Below, piece by piece: positions 1 through 10,005 of a DNA stretch of 64,000 bases; the first letter of the stretch is position 1; every line of letters begins with the position of its first letter. The translations under genes and the position numbers were made by a program. The stretch covers positions 558,001 to 622,000 of the forward strand of contig JAGYJF010000003.1 in the NCBI GenBank assembly GCA_018402135.1. The letters are read 5' to 3'. This DNA comes from Flavobacteriaceae bacterium (lineage in GTDB: Bacteria > Bacteroidota > Bacteroidia > Flavobacteriales > Flavobacteriaceae). The notes under the pieces were generated by a model. That model made no database searches and was not told the DNA's origin. It was given only the letters and a program-made list of their open reading frames with translations.

Positions 1-148
1 GATTATTGAAGAATTTAGTAAAGCAGGTTTAGATACTGCTAAAAGTATATTAGAACAAGACGTTGAAGATCTTGTTAAAAGAACAGATTTAGAAGAAGAA
101 ACCATTTTAGAAGTTCTGAGAATTCTTAAGGAAGAATTTGAAGAATAG
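1..148 (+). CDS. nusA: Transcription termination/antitermination factor NusA, C-terminal end (partial)
   Basis: Only the last 48 codons are present, in the frame starting at base 2 and ending in TAG at 146-148. The peptide is strongly acidic (for example SILEQDVEDLVKRTDL and ILKEEFEE at the end), as expected of the acidic helical tail that follows the KH domains in many NusA proteins. The identification rests mainly on position: infB starts 28 bases downstream, and rimP-nusA-infB is a widely conserved operon. NusA binds RNA polymerase and modulates pausing, termination and antitermination. The tail alone cannot prove the family. Confidence 0.75.
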   Translation, partial: IIEEFSKAGLDTAKSILEQDVEDLVKRTDLEEETILEVLRILKEEFEE

Positions 149-176
149 AAGAAATAAGTTATATTAACACCCATTT

Positions 177-2927
177 ATGGCTGACACAATTAGATTAAAT
201 AAAGTACTTAGAGAACTTAACATTTCTATAGACCGCGCTGTGGATCATTTAGATTCCAAAGGTATTTCTATTGAAAAAAGTCCAAACACTAAAATTTCGC
301 AAGAAGTGTATGAAGTCCTTTCAGGAGAATTTCAGACGGACGCTTCCAAAAAAGAAAAAGCACAGGAGGTTGGTGAAGCTAAACTAAAAGAGAAAGAAGA
401 ACTTCGTGTTATTCGCGAACGCGAAATAGAAGCTAAGGCTAAAGTTGAAGAAGCTGCCAAAGAAGTCATAAAAGCCAAAGCCGCTGTCAGTGGGCCAAAA
501 CAAGTTGGAAAAATTGATTTGGAAACTTCTAATGCAAAGACGGTTCCAGTAAAAGAACCAGAAAAACCTGTAGAACCAGAAGAGGTGACTATTACTCCTG
601 AAAAGGAAGAGCCCGAAGTAAAAGAAACACCAAAACCGACTATCGAAGCTGAAAAAGCGGAAGAAAAACCAGCCGATAAAGAAGCAATAAAAGTAAAAGC
701 GCCTGAAAGCAAAAAAGAAGAATCTCCAAAACCTGCTTCTGAAAACCCTGAGGAAACCTTAGTTACTAAATACCAAAAACTGTCAGGTCCTACCTCTACA
801 GGTGAGAAAATAGATTTATCTCAGTTCAACAGACCGAAAAAGAAACCAGCAGAAAAACCAGCTACTGCAAAAGCAGAACATCCAAATAAGAAAAAGAGAC
901 GAAGAATTAGTAAAGGAGTAGACCCTAATAAACCGGCGACACCCAATACTGAGACTAGAAAACCTGGATTTAGAAGTAAGCCTCAACCGGGTAAAAGACC
1001 GTCAACAGTAAAAGAAGAGCCTAGCGAAGAAGATGTACAAAAGCAAATTAGGGAAACGCTTGAAAAACTTCAAGGCAAAGGCAGCAAAGGAAAAGGTGCC
1101 AAATATAGAAGAGAAAAAAGAGATCACCACCGTCAGCAAAGTGAACGTGATTTAGAACAAATAGAAGCAGACTCTAAAGTGCTTAAAGTGACAGAGTTTG
1201 TTACAGCGAGTGAGGTAGCAACTATGATGGATGTTCCAGTTACCAAAATTATTTCAGCATGTATGTCTTTAGGAATGATGGTTACTATGAACCAGCGTTT
1301 AGATGCTGAGACGTTATCTATTGTTGCTGACGAATTTGGATATGATGTAGAGTTTGTAACGACTGATATTGAGGAATCTATTGGAAATGTCGCAGACAAA
1401 CCAGAAGACTTAAAGCCTAGGGCTCCTATCGTAACCGTTATGGGTCACGTAGACCACGGTAAAACATCACTCCTAGATTACATCCGTCAGGAAAATGTCA
1501 TTGCTGGAGAATCTGGTGGAATTACTCAGCACATTGGTGCATACGGAGTTACTCTAGACAATGGTCAGAAAATAGCTTTTTTAGACACACCAGGTCACGA
1601 GGCTTTCACCGCAATGCGAGCCAGAGGTGCTCAAGTAACAGATTTAGCTATTATTGTTGTGGCAGCGGATGATGATATTATGCCCCAAACCAAAGAAGCC
1701 ATTGCGCATGCACAAGCCGCTAGCGTGCCAATTGTTTTTGCCATAAATAAAATTGATAAACCCAATGCAAATCCGGAGAAAATTAAAGAAGGTTTGGCCA
1801 ATATGAATTTATTGGTTGAAGATTGGGGCGGAAAAATACAATCACACGATATTTCAGCTAAAGAAGGAACTGGTGTAAAAGAATTGCTTGAAAAAGTACT
1901 ATTAGAAGCTGAAATCCTTGAACTAACTGCCAATCCAAATAAACCTGCAAACGGTACGGTGGTAGAAGCATTTTTAGACAAAGGGCGTGGTTATGTGTCA
2001 ACTATTTTGGTGCAAGCAGGTACCTTAAAGGTAGGCGATTATGTGCTTGCTGGTAAAAACAGTGGTAAGGTAAGAGCGATGCACGACGAGCGTGGTAAAG
2101 AGGTTTTATTAGCTGGTCCTTCAACTCCTGTATCAATATTAGGATTGGATGGCGCACCACAAGCGGGTGACAAGTTTAGTGTATTCGCAGATGAGCGTGA
2201 AGCCAAACAAATTGCAGCCAAGCGTACACAGTTACAAAGAGAGCAATCGGTGAGAACGCAACGTCACATTACATTAGATGAAATTGGACGAAGAATAGCC
2301 TTAGGTGATTTCCAAGAACTTAATATCATATTAAAAGGTGATGTTGATGGTTCGGTAGAAGCTTTAACAGATTCATTCCAGAAACTTTCAACCGAAGAAA
2401 TCCAAATTAATATTATTCATAAAGGCGTAGGAGCAATCACAGAAAGTGATGTGTTATTGGCCTCGGCTTCCGATGCTGTAATTATTGGTTTTAATGTGAG
2501 ACCAATGGGTAACGCACGTCAAATTGCTGATAAAGAAGAAATTGATATCCGTACTTATTCTATTATTTACGATGCCATCAACGATTTAAAAGATGCTATG
2601 GAAGGTATGTTATCTCCTGAAATGAAGGAGGAAATTGCCGGAACTGCAGAAATTAGAGAAACCTTTAAAATCTCTAAAATTGGTACCATTGCAGGATGTA
2701 TGGTAGTAAGTGGTAAAATTGTTAAAAATTATAGTATCCGACTTATTAGAGACGGTGTTGTAATATATACTGGCGAACTATCATCTTTAAAACGATTTAA
2801 AGATGATGCTAAAGAAGTTGCTAAAGGTTACGATTGTGGTATGCAAATTAAAAATTACAATGACATTCAAGTGGACGATGTTATCGAATCCTTCCACCAA
2901 GTAGAAGTTAAAAAGAAACTTAAATAA
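177..2927 (+). CDS. infB: Translation initiation factor IF-2
   Basis: IF-2 is the GTPase that brings initiator fMet-tRNA to the 30S subunit and promotes 70S joining. The 916-residue protein begins with about 400 residues of charged, Lys/Glu/Pro-rich sequence, long but usual for Bacteroidota. The GTPase domain follows, with the P-loop GHVDHGKTS at about residues 423-431, G3 motif DTPGHE at 470-475 and G4 motif NKID at 524-527. The C-terminal part carries the beta-barrel and IF2 domains (GDVDGSVEAL, GFNVRP). The ATG at 177 gives the family-typical start with MADTIRLNKVLRELN. The gene lies 28 bases after nusA and ends in a strong terminator. Identification is secure. Confidence 0.97.
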   Translation: MADTIRLNKVLRELNISIDRAVDHLDSKGISIEKSPNTKISQEVYEVLSGEFQTDASKKEKAQEVGEAKLKEKEELRVIREREIEAKAKVEEAAKEVIKAKAAVSGPKQVGKIDLETSNAKTVPVKEPEKPVEPEEVTITPEKEEPEVKETPKPTIEAEKAEEKPADKEAIKVKAPESKKEESPKPASENPEETLVTKYQKLSGPTSTGEKIDLSQFNRPKKKPAEKPATAKAEHPNKKKRRRISKGVDPNKPATPNTETRKPGFRSKPQPGKRPSTVKEEPSEEDVQKQIRETLEKLQGKGSKGKGAKYRREKRDHHRQQSERDLEQIEADSKVLKVTEFVTASEVATMMDVPVTKIISACMSLGMMVTMNQRLDAETLSIVADEFGYDVEFVTTDIEESIGNVADKPEDLKPRAPIVTVMGHVDHGKTSLLDYIRQENVIAGESGGITQHIGAYGVTLDNGQKIAFLDTPGHEAFTAMRARGAQVTDLAIIVVAADDDIMPQTKEAIAHAQAASVPIVFAINKIDKPNANPEKIKEGLANMNLLVEDWGGKIQSHDISAKEGTGVKELLEKVLLEAEILELTANPNKPANGTVVEAFLDKGRGYVSTILVQAGTLKVGDYVLAGKNSGKVRAMHDERGKEVLLAGPSTPVSILGLDGAPQAGDKFSVFADEREAKQIAAKRTQLQREQSVRTQRHITLDEIGRRIALGDFQELNIILKGDVDGSVEALTDSFQKLSTEEIQINIIHKGVGAITESDVLLASASDAVIIGFNVRPMGNARQIADKEEIDIRTYSIIYDAINDLKDAMEGMLSPEMKEEIAGTAEIRETFKISKIGTIAGCMVVSGKIVKNYSIRLIRDGVVIYTGELSSLKRFKDDAKEVAKGYDCGMQIKNYNDIQVDDVIESFHQVEVKKKLK

Positions 2928-2929
2928 AA

Positions 2930-2959
2930 AAAAGCCGGCTTAAATTTAAGCCGGCTTTT
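2930..2959. terminator. Bidirectional intrinsic terminator after infB
   Basis: A near-perfect palindrome (AAAAGCCGGCTTAAA and its complement) is flanked by an A-run on the left and a T-run on the right, so it reads as a terminator on both strands. It sits between infB (plus) and the convergent small lipoprotein gene (minus) and could serve both. Confidence 0.85.
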
Positions 2960-3026
2960 TAATTCAAAAAATTCCCCGAAGACTCTGCCTATAAGATTGT
3001 CTGTTTTTAGAAATTTTTATTAAAAT

Positions 3027-3224
3027 TTAGTTGTCATCCCCGATTTTGTCAATCGCTTTATCAATTTCTTTATTGACCTCTGCATCTACTTTTTCGCCAG
3101 CACGTTCAATCGCACCTTTAGATGCTTCATTTTCAACTTTTACCTCTTTTGGAGTTTCACGACATGATACTAAAGCAACGATTGCTGAAAATACAACAGC
3201 AATCATTAAAATTAATTTTTTCAT
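3027..3224 (-). CDS. Small predicted lipoprotein
   Basis: This 65-residue protein has a basic start (MKK), a hydrophobic segment and a lipobox (ALVSC, Cys at residue 21), then a highly charged Lys/Glu/Asp-rich tail with a heptad-like pattern (EVNKEIDKAIDKIGDDN). It is probably exported and acylated; its function is unknown. Small charged lipoproteins of this kind are common in flavobacteria. It converges on infB and shares the palindromic terminator at 2930-2959. The plus-strand reading of the same stretch is an antisense shadow without a plausible product. Confidence 0.7.
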   Translation of the reverse strand: MKKLILMIAVVFSAIVALVSCRETPKEVKVENEASKGAIERAGEKVDAEVNKEIDKAIDKIGDDN

Positions 3225-3426
3225 AATTATTTAGATTTAGGTTTAAGGGCACAAGGTATCTCTAATTTAATCATCAATGTCATTTATAAATTATTAAAAA
3301 AACAGATTTTTGGAATACGTTTCTGTTTAAAATTGAAAATTTAGTGTTTAACTTTTTTTAAATTAAGTTTCAAGTTGATATATAGTGAATAAACGCAACA
3401 GCGCGATTATGCAATTTTAAAAAAAA

Positions 3427-3442
3427 GCGGCTCGTTGGCCGC
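3427..3442 (-). terminator. Intrinsic terminator for the SPOR-domain gene
   Basis: Read on the minus strand, GCGGC pairs with GCCGC across a 6-base loop and is followed by a run of T (the A-run at 3419-3426 on the plus strand). It starts nine bases after the stop of the SPOR-domain gene. Confidence 0.7.
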
Positions 3443-3450
3443 ATTCAATT

Positions 3451-3837
3451 TCAAGATTTATTTGATATTTTTGGTTTAAAAATAAAAGCCGTTTGATAGT
3501 TGCGTTTTATTTTTTGTAAGGCGCGTTCAGCTTCTAAGCGATTGGTAAAATTTCCAACCCATATTTTATAATTTGGGGTGTTGAATTCCATTGAAACAGG
3601 CCAATCGCTATAATCATTCATAAAGTCTGCTTTTGCTTTTTCGGCGCTAGATCGATTGCCGCTAAAAACCTGAATTTTATAAATTTCATTTGTAGTTAAA
3701 TCTTTTTTGAATTCTAATAACTTCTCAATTTGTCGGTCTTGATCAACAGTTACAGTTCCGTTTTGTGCCAAACTTAATCCACTTAACCCTAATAATACAG
3801 CCAAAAAAATGGTGATTTTAAACTTCAGTTGTGTCAT
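3451..3837 (-). CDS. SPOR-domain exported protein
   Basis: The 128-residue protein has a clear signal peptide (hydrophobic residues 8-23, cleavage near SLAQ). Residues of about 50-122 match a SPOR domain: YKIQVFSG, spacing of about 35 residues, then YKIWVGNFTNRLEAERAL. SPOR domains bind denuded septal peptidoglycan, so a role at the cell wall is likely. It is shorter than most SPOR proteins and has no other domain. The gene has its own terminator and a possible -7 box (TACCTTTG on the minus strand at 3854-3861), so it is probably transcribed alone. Confidence 0.8.
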   Translation of the reverse strand: MTQLKFKITIFLAVLLGLSGLSLAQNGTVTVDQDRQIEKLLEFKKDLTTNEIYKIQVFSGNRSSAEKAKADFMNDYSDWPVSMEFNTPNYKIWVGNFTNRLEAERALQKIKRNYQTAFIFKPKISNKS

Positions 3838-3853
3838 AATTTATTAATTTTTA

Positions 3854-3861
3854 CAAAGGTA
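3854..3861 (-). promoter_or_regulatory. Possible -7 promoter box for the SPOR-domain gene
   Basis: The minus strand reads TACCTTTG, an exact match to the Bacteroidota -7 consensus TANNTTTG, 17 bases upstream of the start codon. No convincing TTG -33 element is visible at the right distance, so confidence is limited. Confidence 0.4.
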
Positions 3862-3958
3862 TATCTTATTAACTTATTTTACCTTTTCTTATTATTTAGA
3901 ATCTTTATAAATTAGTAATTAACGCTATACTTAGATTTTCCAAATCGACTTTATACCT

Positions 3959-3966
3959 TATTTTTG
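3959..3966 (+). promoter_or_regulatory. Possible -7 promoter box for the act-cox operon
   Basis: TATTTTTG matches TANNTTTG and lies about 80 bases before the preferred actA start. The -33 region lacks a clear TTG. If real it would drive the whole actABCDEF-coxBA run, for which no internal terminator is seen. Confidence 0.4.
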
Positions 3967-4046
3967 CATGAGTTTTTATACATACGTTCTCTTTAACTTG
4001 TATGAAAATATCGTACCAAAAATTAGAAGATAATTTAATATCAAAT

Positions 4047-5333
4047 ATGAGACAGGTGATTTACCGTTATTTAACCTCTACTAGTCTGTTTTTCGGGTTT
4101 TTATTTTTATTGTTGTTTTCAAATTCAGTGTTTTCCCAAGAAGGAGATGCCGCTGCAGGAAAAACGCTTTACAATGCCAATTGTGCTGCATGTCACAGGT
4201 TAGATAAACCCATGACAGGTCCTGCTTTGCGATATGTTGAAAAACGTCTTTCTGAAGAAGAAGGTTTAGATCGTGAGTGGTTGTACAGTTGGATCCGCAA
4301 TAGTGCTGGGATGATAAAATCTGGCGATCCTTACTCAGTCAGAATTTATAATGAATGGAATCAGGTGGCGATGAACGCGTTTCCACAATTGTCAGATACC
4401 GACATTGATAACATTTTGGCCTATACTGCACAAGAGCCACCAGCGCCTGTGGTGGCTGAAGTTCCTGTTGGCGGCGGAGGCGGTGAAACCAGTGGTGTCT
4501 CAGAAAAATTAATTCTCGGTGCTTTAGCAGTATTATTTGCTTTGTTAGCAATGGCACTTATTCTTGTGAGACAAACACTTAAAAGATTTGCTGACGCCAA
4601 AGGTGTAGTAATTGAGGAAACTAAATCAACCCCAATCTGGAAAGCGTTTGTTCAAAATCAATTTTTAGTACTTGTAACCGCTATCTTCTTTTTACTAGCA
4701 AGTGGGTATTACGTTTATGGCTACTTTATGCAAGTAGGTATTGACCAAGGCTACATGCCAGTGCAACCAATTCACTATTCACATAAAATCCACGCTGGTG
4801 ATAATGCTATTGATTGTAACTATTGTCATTCTTCCGCACGTGTAAGTAAACATTCAGGGATACCGTCACTAAATGTTTGTATGAATTGTCACAAAGCAAT
4901 TGGTGAAGTAGCTGAATCTACTGCGACAGCAGAATACAGCAAAGATTTCTACGATGGTGAAATACAAAAATTGTATGCCGCAGTTGGTTGGGACGAAGCT
5001 ACCCAGTCATACACTGGCAAAACCCAACCAGTAAAATGGGTGCGTATTCACAACTTACCAGACTTTGCCTATTTTAATCATTCACAACACGTTTCTGTTG
5101 CTGGTATTGAATGTCAAACTTGTCATGGTCCAGTTGAAGAAATGGAAATCATGTATCAACATTCGCCTCTAACTATGGGCTGGTGTATTAATTGCCACAG
5201 AGAAACCAATGTTAAAGTTGAAGACAATGCCTATTACACAAAAATTCACGAAGAATTGTCTAAAAAATACGGTGTAGAAGAGCTTACAGCGGCTCAAATG
5301 GGCGGTCTTGAGTGTGGTAAGTGTCATTATTAA
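4047..5333 (+). CDS. actA: Alternative complex III subunit ActA, multihaem cytochrome c
   Basis: ActA is the multihaem cytochrome c subunit of alternative complex III, which oxidises quinol and passes electrons towards cytochrome oxidase. Starting at the ATG at 4047 gives a canonical signal peptide ending at VFSQ; an upstream ATG at 4002 would add 15 unlikely residues. Numbered from 4047, an N-terminal monohaem domain carries CAACH (46-50). Two membrane segments follow at about 155-174 and 206-227, then five haem motifs: CNYCH, CMNCH, CQTCH, CINCH and CGKCH. That makes six CXXCH sites in all. The monohaem cytochrome fused ahead of the pentahaem core is seen in Bacteroidota homologues. It is the first gene of the operon. 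Confidence 0.93.
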   Translation: MRQVIYRYLTSTSLFFGFLFLLLFSNSVFSQEGDAAAGKTLYNANCAACHRLDKPMTGPALRYVEKRLSEEEGLDREWLYSWIRNSAGMIKSGDPYSVRIYNEWNQVAMNAFPQLSDTDIDNILAYTAQEPPAPVVAEVPVGGGGGETSGVSEKLILGALAVLFALLAMALILVRQTLKRFADAKGVVIEETKSTPIWKAFVQNQFLVLVTAIFFLLASGYYVYGYFMQVGIDQGYMPVQPIHYSHKIHAGDNAIDCNYCHSSARVSKHSGIPSLNVCMNCHKAIGEVAESTATAEYSKDFYDGEIQKLYAAVGWDEATQSYTGKTQPVKWVRIHNLPDFAYFNHSQHVSVAGIECQTCHGPVEEMEIMYQHSPLTMGWCINCHRETNVKVEDNAYYTKIHEELSKKYGVEELTAAQMGGLECGKCHY

Positions 5334-5360
5334 TAATTAAGAAAGTAATTCAAAAATCAT

Positions 5361-8300
5361 ATGTCATCAAACAAGAAATACTGGAAAAGTGTTGAAGAGC
5401 TAAACGAAAATAGCTCCATTGTTGAGACGCTAAAACAAAACGAATTTGTAGAGCAAATTCCAACTGATGATTTTCTAGGTGATAAAGACAGCCTCGAAGC
5501 ATCATCAACTACGCGTCGTGATTTCCTTAAATATGTTGGTTTTAGCACCGCAGCAGCCTCATTAGCGGCTTGTGAAGGTCCGGTTATTAAATCTATACCA
5601 TACGTTGTACAGCCAGAAGAAATCATACCTGGCGTGGCAAATTACTATGCCACCGCAATTGCTGATGGATACGATTTTGCCAGTATTTTGGTTAAAACCA
5701 GAGAAGGTAGACCTATCAAAATTGAAAATAATACGCTGTCTGCTGCAAATGGCATCGCCAATGCACGAGTAAATGCTTCAGTTCTTGGTTTATACGATAA
5801 CTTAAGAGTGAAAGGGCCTAAAAAAGATGGCGCTAGCATTTCTTGGGAAGCCTTAAACGAGGCGGTTGTTACCCAATTAAATAAATTACAAGGAAGCGAT
5901 AAACAAATTGTTTTCTTAACCCAAACTTTTGCAAGTCCGTCAACCAACAAACTGGTTGGAGAATTTGCTGAAAAATATCCTAATGCTAAACACGTTGTTT
6001 ATGATGCCATTTCGCAATCAGCAGCTTTAGATGCTTATCAAGCAAAATATGGTGCGAGAGGCTTCGCTAATTACAATTTTGCAGAGGCAACCATTATTGT
6101 TTCTGTTGGAGCCGATTTCTTAGGCGATTGGCAAGGTGGTGGTTTCGATAGCGGTTATGCCCAGGGGCGTATTCCTAAAAACGGAAAAATGTCCCGTCAT
6201 ATTCAATTCGAATCAAATATGTCGCTTTCAGGTGCGAATGCTGATAAACGCGTTCCACTAACGCCAAGTCAGCAAAAAGCAGCCTTAGCAAAGTTATATA
6301 GCTATTTGGTTGGTTCATCTGTTTCGGCTAGTTTGCCAGAACATATCGATGCCGCCGTTAAGAGTGCTGCTGCTGCCTTGAAAAAAGCAGGCTGTAATGC
6401 AGTTGTAGTTTCAGGTATTGATGATATAAACGCGCAAACAGTAGTATTAGAAATAAATAGCTACTTAAATAGTAAAGCGTTCGACCCCGAAACCACTATT
6501 AAAACCAGACAAGGTAACGATAAAGAAGTTCAAGCTTTAATTGCTGATATGACGGCAGGTAAAGTAGGCGCTTTAATTATGAGTGGTGTTAATCCAATAT
6601 ATACGTTGCCTAATGCTTTAGACTTTTCTGTAGGCTTAGCTAAGGTTGACATGACCGTAGCCTTTTCATTAAAAGAAGATGAAACATCAAGTAATTGTCA
6701 ATACATTGCAGCAGCACCACATTATTTAGAATCGTGGGGCGATGTAGAACTTAAAAAAGGACATTTCGCATTAATGCAACCAACTATCCGACCATTGTTT
6801 GATACCAAGCAATTTCAAGAAGCTTTATTAGCATGGTTAGGAAAGGATGGAACCTATCACGATTATATTAAAGAAACATGGAACACAACCATTCTTAACG
6901 GTAGTTCGTTTAGCGATGCCTTGCATGATGGTGTGTTTGTTTCAGAAAGCAAAACTGTTACTTCTCAAGAAGGAACTACTGCAAATGAGGCTGCAACTTC
7001 GAACGAAATTGCACCAGCTTCATCTAGCGATGCCCTTAGAGCATTAGCTGCCTCTGTAAAAAGTTCAGATGGACTTGAATTAGCATTATACACTAAAACA
7101 GGTTTAGGAGACGGTCAACAAGCAAACAACCCTTGGTTGCAAGAATTCCCTGATCCAATAACGAGAACTTCATGGGATAACTATTTAACAGTTTCAAAAT
7201 CGGATGCAGAAAATTTTGGTCTGGTTAATAAAAATGTTGCTAATGGTGGACTTAACGGAAGTTATGTTAATGTAACTGTCAATGGCACTGTCATAGAAAA
7301 TGTACCGGTTATTATTCAACCAGGTCAAGCAAAAGGATCGGTTGGTTTGGCTTTTGGTTACGGACGCACGGCTGGTTTAAAAGAAGAAATGAAAACAGGG
7401 GTTAATGCCTATTCATTTTACCACAATTTTAAATCAACACAGTCAGTAACAATCGAGAAAGTATCAGGGGAGCATGAATTTGCCTGTGTGCAATTGCATA
7501 ATACTTTAATGGGTCGTGGCGATATTATTAAGGAAACAACCTTGGAAATATTCAACACCAAAGATAAAAATGTATGGAATAAGATGCCAATGGTGTCTTT
7601 AAACCATATTGAAACACCAGTTACTTCGCCAGATGTTGATTTATGGGATTCTTTTGATCGTTCTATTGGTCATCATTTCAATTTATCTATAGATTTAAAT
7701 GCTTGTACAGGTTGTGGCGCTTGCGTAATTGCTTGCCATGCTGAAAACAATGTGCCGGTAGTTGGTAAAACAGAAATGCGTCGTAGCCGTGATATGCACT
7801 GGTTGCGTATTGATAGATATTATTCATCAAATGAAAGCTTAACCGCTGATATTACCGAAAAACAAGATTCAAAAGGTTTGGGTCTTGGCAATTACGTGTT
7901 TGGAGATAGACAAGGCGATGGCTCTTTATCCACTTTTGAAAGATTAGAAGAGGCTTCTGATAACCCAGAAGTAGTATTCCAACCAGTAATGTGTCAGCAT
8001 TGTAATCATGCACCCTGTGAAACAGTTTGCCCTGTTGCCGCTACAGTTCATGGTCGTCAAGGTCAAAATCAAATGGCTTATAACCGTTGTGTAGGTACGC
8101 GTTACTGTGCCAATAACTGTCCGTATAAAGTACGACGTTTCAATTGGTTCTTATATAGCCAAAATGATGAGTTCGATTATTTTATGAATGACGATTTAGG
8201 CAGAATGGTATTAAACCCAGATGTTACGGTTCGTTCAAGAGGTGTGATGGAAAAATGTTCTTTCTGTATTCAAAAAACACAAAAAACTATTTTAGATGCT

Positions 8301-8516
8301 AAGCGTGACGGTCGTGAAATAAAGGATGGAGAATTCCAAACAGCTTGTTCTGCAGCTTGTGGGAATGGTGCTATGGTATTTGGAGACATCAATGATAAAG
8401 AAAGTGAAATAGCAAAACTTAAAGCCGATGATAGAATGTACCATCTCCTAGAATATGTAGGAACAAAACCTAACGTCATCTATCATACCAAAGTTAGAAA
8501 CACAACAGAAGTATAA
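5361..8516 (+). CDS. actB: Alternative complex III subunit ActB, iron-sulfur protein
   Basis: This 1051-residue protein combines a molybdopterin-oxidoreductase-like N-terminal part with a C-terminal ferredoxin part. A twin-arginine motif (TTRRDFLK, Arg 52-53) followed by a short hydrophobic stretch ending in SLAAC suggests Tat export and possibly a lipid anchor. The Tat motif lies unusually far from the N-terminus, as in other ActB proteins. Four cysteine clusters start at about residue 782 (CTGCGACVIAC) and continue with CQHCNHAPCETVCP, CVGTRYCANNCP and CSFC, fitting [3Fe-4S]/[4Fe-4S] cluster binding. In characterised ActB the molybdopterin-like domain carries no cofactor. It lies 27 bases after actA. 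Confidence 0.93.
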   Translation: MSSNKKYWKSVEELNENSSIVETLKQNEFVEQIPTDDFLGDKDSLEASSTTRRDFLKYVGFSTAAASLAACEGPVIKSIPYVVQPEEIIPGVANYYATAIADGYDFASILVKTREGRPIKIENNTLSAANGIANARVNASVLGLYDNLRVKGPKKDGASISWEALNEAVVTQLNKLQGSDKQIVFLTQTFASPSTNKLVGEFAEKYPNAKHVVYDAISQSAALDAYQAKYGARGFANYNFAEATIIVSVGADFLGDWQGGGFDSGYAQGRIPKNGKMSRHIQFESNMSLSGANADKRVPLTPSQQKAALAKLYSYLVGSSVSASLPEHIDAAVKSAAAALKKAGCNAVVVSGIDDINAQTVVLEINSYLNSKAFDPETTIKTRQGNDKEVQALIADMTAGKVGALIMSGVNPIYTLPNALDFSVGLAKVDMTVAFSLKEDETSSNCQYIAAAPHYLESWGDVELKKGHFALMQPTIRPLFDTKQFQEALLAWLGKDGTYHDYIKETWNTTILNGSSFSDALHDGVFVSESKTVTSQEGTTANEAATSNEIAPASSSDALRALAASVKSSDGLELALYTKTGLGDGQQANNPWLQEFPDPITRTSWDNYLTVSKSDAENFGLVNKNVANGGLNGSYVNVTVNGTVIENVPVIIQPGQAKGSVGLAFGYGRTAGLKEEMKTGVNAYSFYHNFKSTQSVTIEKVSGEHEFACVQLHNTLMGRGDIIKETTLEIFNTKDKNVWNKMPMVSLNHIETPVTSPDVDLWDSFDRSIGHHFNLSIDLNACTGCGACVIACHAENNVPVVGKTEMRRSRDMHWLRIDRYYSSNESLTADITEKQDSKGLGLGNYVFGDRQGDGSLSTFERLEEASDNPEVVFQPVMCQHCNHAPCETVCPVAATVHGRQGQNQMAYNRCVGTRYCANNCPYKVRRFNWFLYSQNDEFDYFMNDDLGRMVLNPDVTVRSRGVMEKCSFCIQKTQKTILDAKRDGREIKDGEFQTACSAACGNGAMVFGDINDKESEIAKLKADDRMYHLLEYVGTKPNVIYHTKVRNTTEV

Positions 8517-8546
8517 ATTTAGTTAAAGATTTAATCATTATAAATT

Positions 8547-10004
8547 ATGGCGTCTCATTACGAAGCACCTATTAGAAGACCACTTGTAACCGGCGAGAAA
8601 TCGTACCACGACGTTACCGTAGATGTTGCTAGACCTGTTGAGGGAAAGGCTAATAAATTATGGTGGACTGTTTTTGGAATTTCATTAATCGCCTTCCTAT
8701 ATGGTATTGGTTGTATTATTTATACCGTATCAACCGGGATCGGTGTTTGGGGTCTTAACAAAACTGTAAACTGGGCATGGGATATTACCAACTTCGTTTG
8801 GTGGGTAGGTATTGGTCACGCAGGAACACTTATTTCTGCAGTACTGTTATTATTCCGTCAAAAATGGAGAATGGCAATTAACCGTTCGGCTGAGGCAATG
8901 ACAATTTTCTCAGTTTTGCAAGCTGGTTTATTCCCAATTATACACATGGGCCGCCCTTGGTTAGCGTATTGGGTGTTGCCAATACCCAACCAATTTGGTT
9001 CGTTGTGGGTTAACTTTAATTCGCCATTGCTATGGGACGTGTTCGCAATTTCAACTTATCTGTCAGTTTCCTTAGTGTTCTGGTGGACTGGTTTATTACC
9101 AGATTTTGCTATGATTCGGGATCGTGCTGTAAAACCATTTCAAAAGAAAATATATTCTTTATTGAGTTTTGGTTGGTCAGGACGTGCTAAAGATTGGCAA
9201 CGTTTTGAAGAAGTATCACTAGTATTAGCAGGTTTAGCTACACCTTTGGTACTTTCCGTTCACACCATTGTATCGTTTGACTTTGCTACCTCCGTTATAC
9301 CAGGTTGGCACACGACTATTTTCCCACCTTATTTTGTGGCAGGAGCTATTTTCTCAGGATTTGCAATGGTAAATACCTTGCTAATAATTATGAGAAAAGT
9401 GTGTAGTTTAGAAGATTATATCACCGTACAGCATATAGAACTGATGAACATTGTAATTATGATTACCGGATCTATTGTGGGGGTTGCCTATATAACAGAG
9501 TTGTTTATAGCATGGTATTCAGGTGTTGAATATGAGCAGTACGCTTTCTTAAATAGAGCAACAGGACCTTATTGGTGGGCTTATTGGGCGATGATGTCTT
9601 GTAATGTATTTTCACCTCAATTTATGTGGTTTAAAAGGCTAAGAACAAGTATCATGTTTTCATTCTTTATTTCAATTGTGGTAAATATTGGTATGTGGTT
9701 TGAGCGTTTTGTAATTATTGTAACTTCACTTCACAGAGATTATTTACCATCGTCGTGGACTATGTTTAGTCCGACCTTTGTAGATATCGGAATATTTATC
9801 GGGACTATCGGATTTTTCTTTGTTCTATTTTTATTGTATGCAAGAACATTCCCAGTAATAGCGCAAGCAGAGGTTAAAACCATTTTAAAAACCTCCGGCG
9901 AAAAATACAAGCGTATTCGAGAAAGTGGCGGTAGCTTGGTAGGAACTGGTTCAGACGAAAGAACCTCTGGTAAAAAGGACACTAATTCAAACACTAAAGC
10001 GTAG
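8547..10004 (+). CDS. actC: Alternative complex III subunit ActC, NrfD-like membrane protein
   Basis: This is a 485-residue polytopic membrane protein of the NrfD/PsrC family, with roughly ten hydrophobic segments. In alternative complex III, ActC forms the main membrane module where quinol is oxidised. Family-typical stretches include WDITNFVWWVGIGHAG near the first helices, FPIIHMGRPW, and the late WFERFVIIVTSLHRDYLPSS. The C-terminal tail of about 35 residues is hydrophilic. Translation probably couples to actD, whose start lies two bases after this stop. Order and spacing match the conserved act operon. Confidence 0.94.
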   Translation: MASHYEAPIRRPLVTGEKSYHDVTVDVARPVEGKANKLWWTVFGISLIAFLYGIGCIIYTVSTGIGVWGLNKTVNWAWDITNFVWWVGIGHAGTLISAVLLLFRQKWRMAINRSAEAMTIFSVLQAGLFPIIHMGRPWLAYWVLPIPNQFGSLWVNFNSPLLWDVFAISTYLSVSLVFWWTGLLPDFAMIRDRAVKPFQKKIYSLLSFGWSGRAKDWQRFEEVSLVLAGLATPLVLSVHTIVSFDFATSVIPGWHTTIFPPYFVAGAIFSGFAMVNTLLIIMRKVCSLEDYITVQHIELMNIVIMITGSIVGVAYITELFIAWYSGVEYEQYAFLNRATGPYWWAYWAMMSCNVFSPQFMWFKRLRTSIMFSFFISIVVNIGMWFERFVIIVTSLHRDYLPSSWTMFSPTFVDIGIFIGTIGFFFVLFLLYARTFPVIAQAEVKTILKTSGEKYKRIRESGGSLVGTGSDERTSGKKDTNSNTKA

Positions 10005-10005
10005 T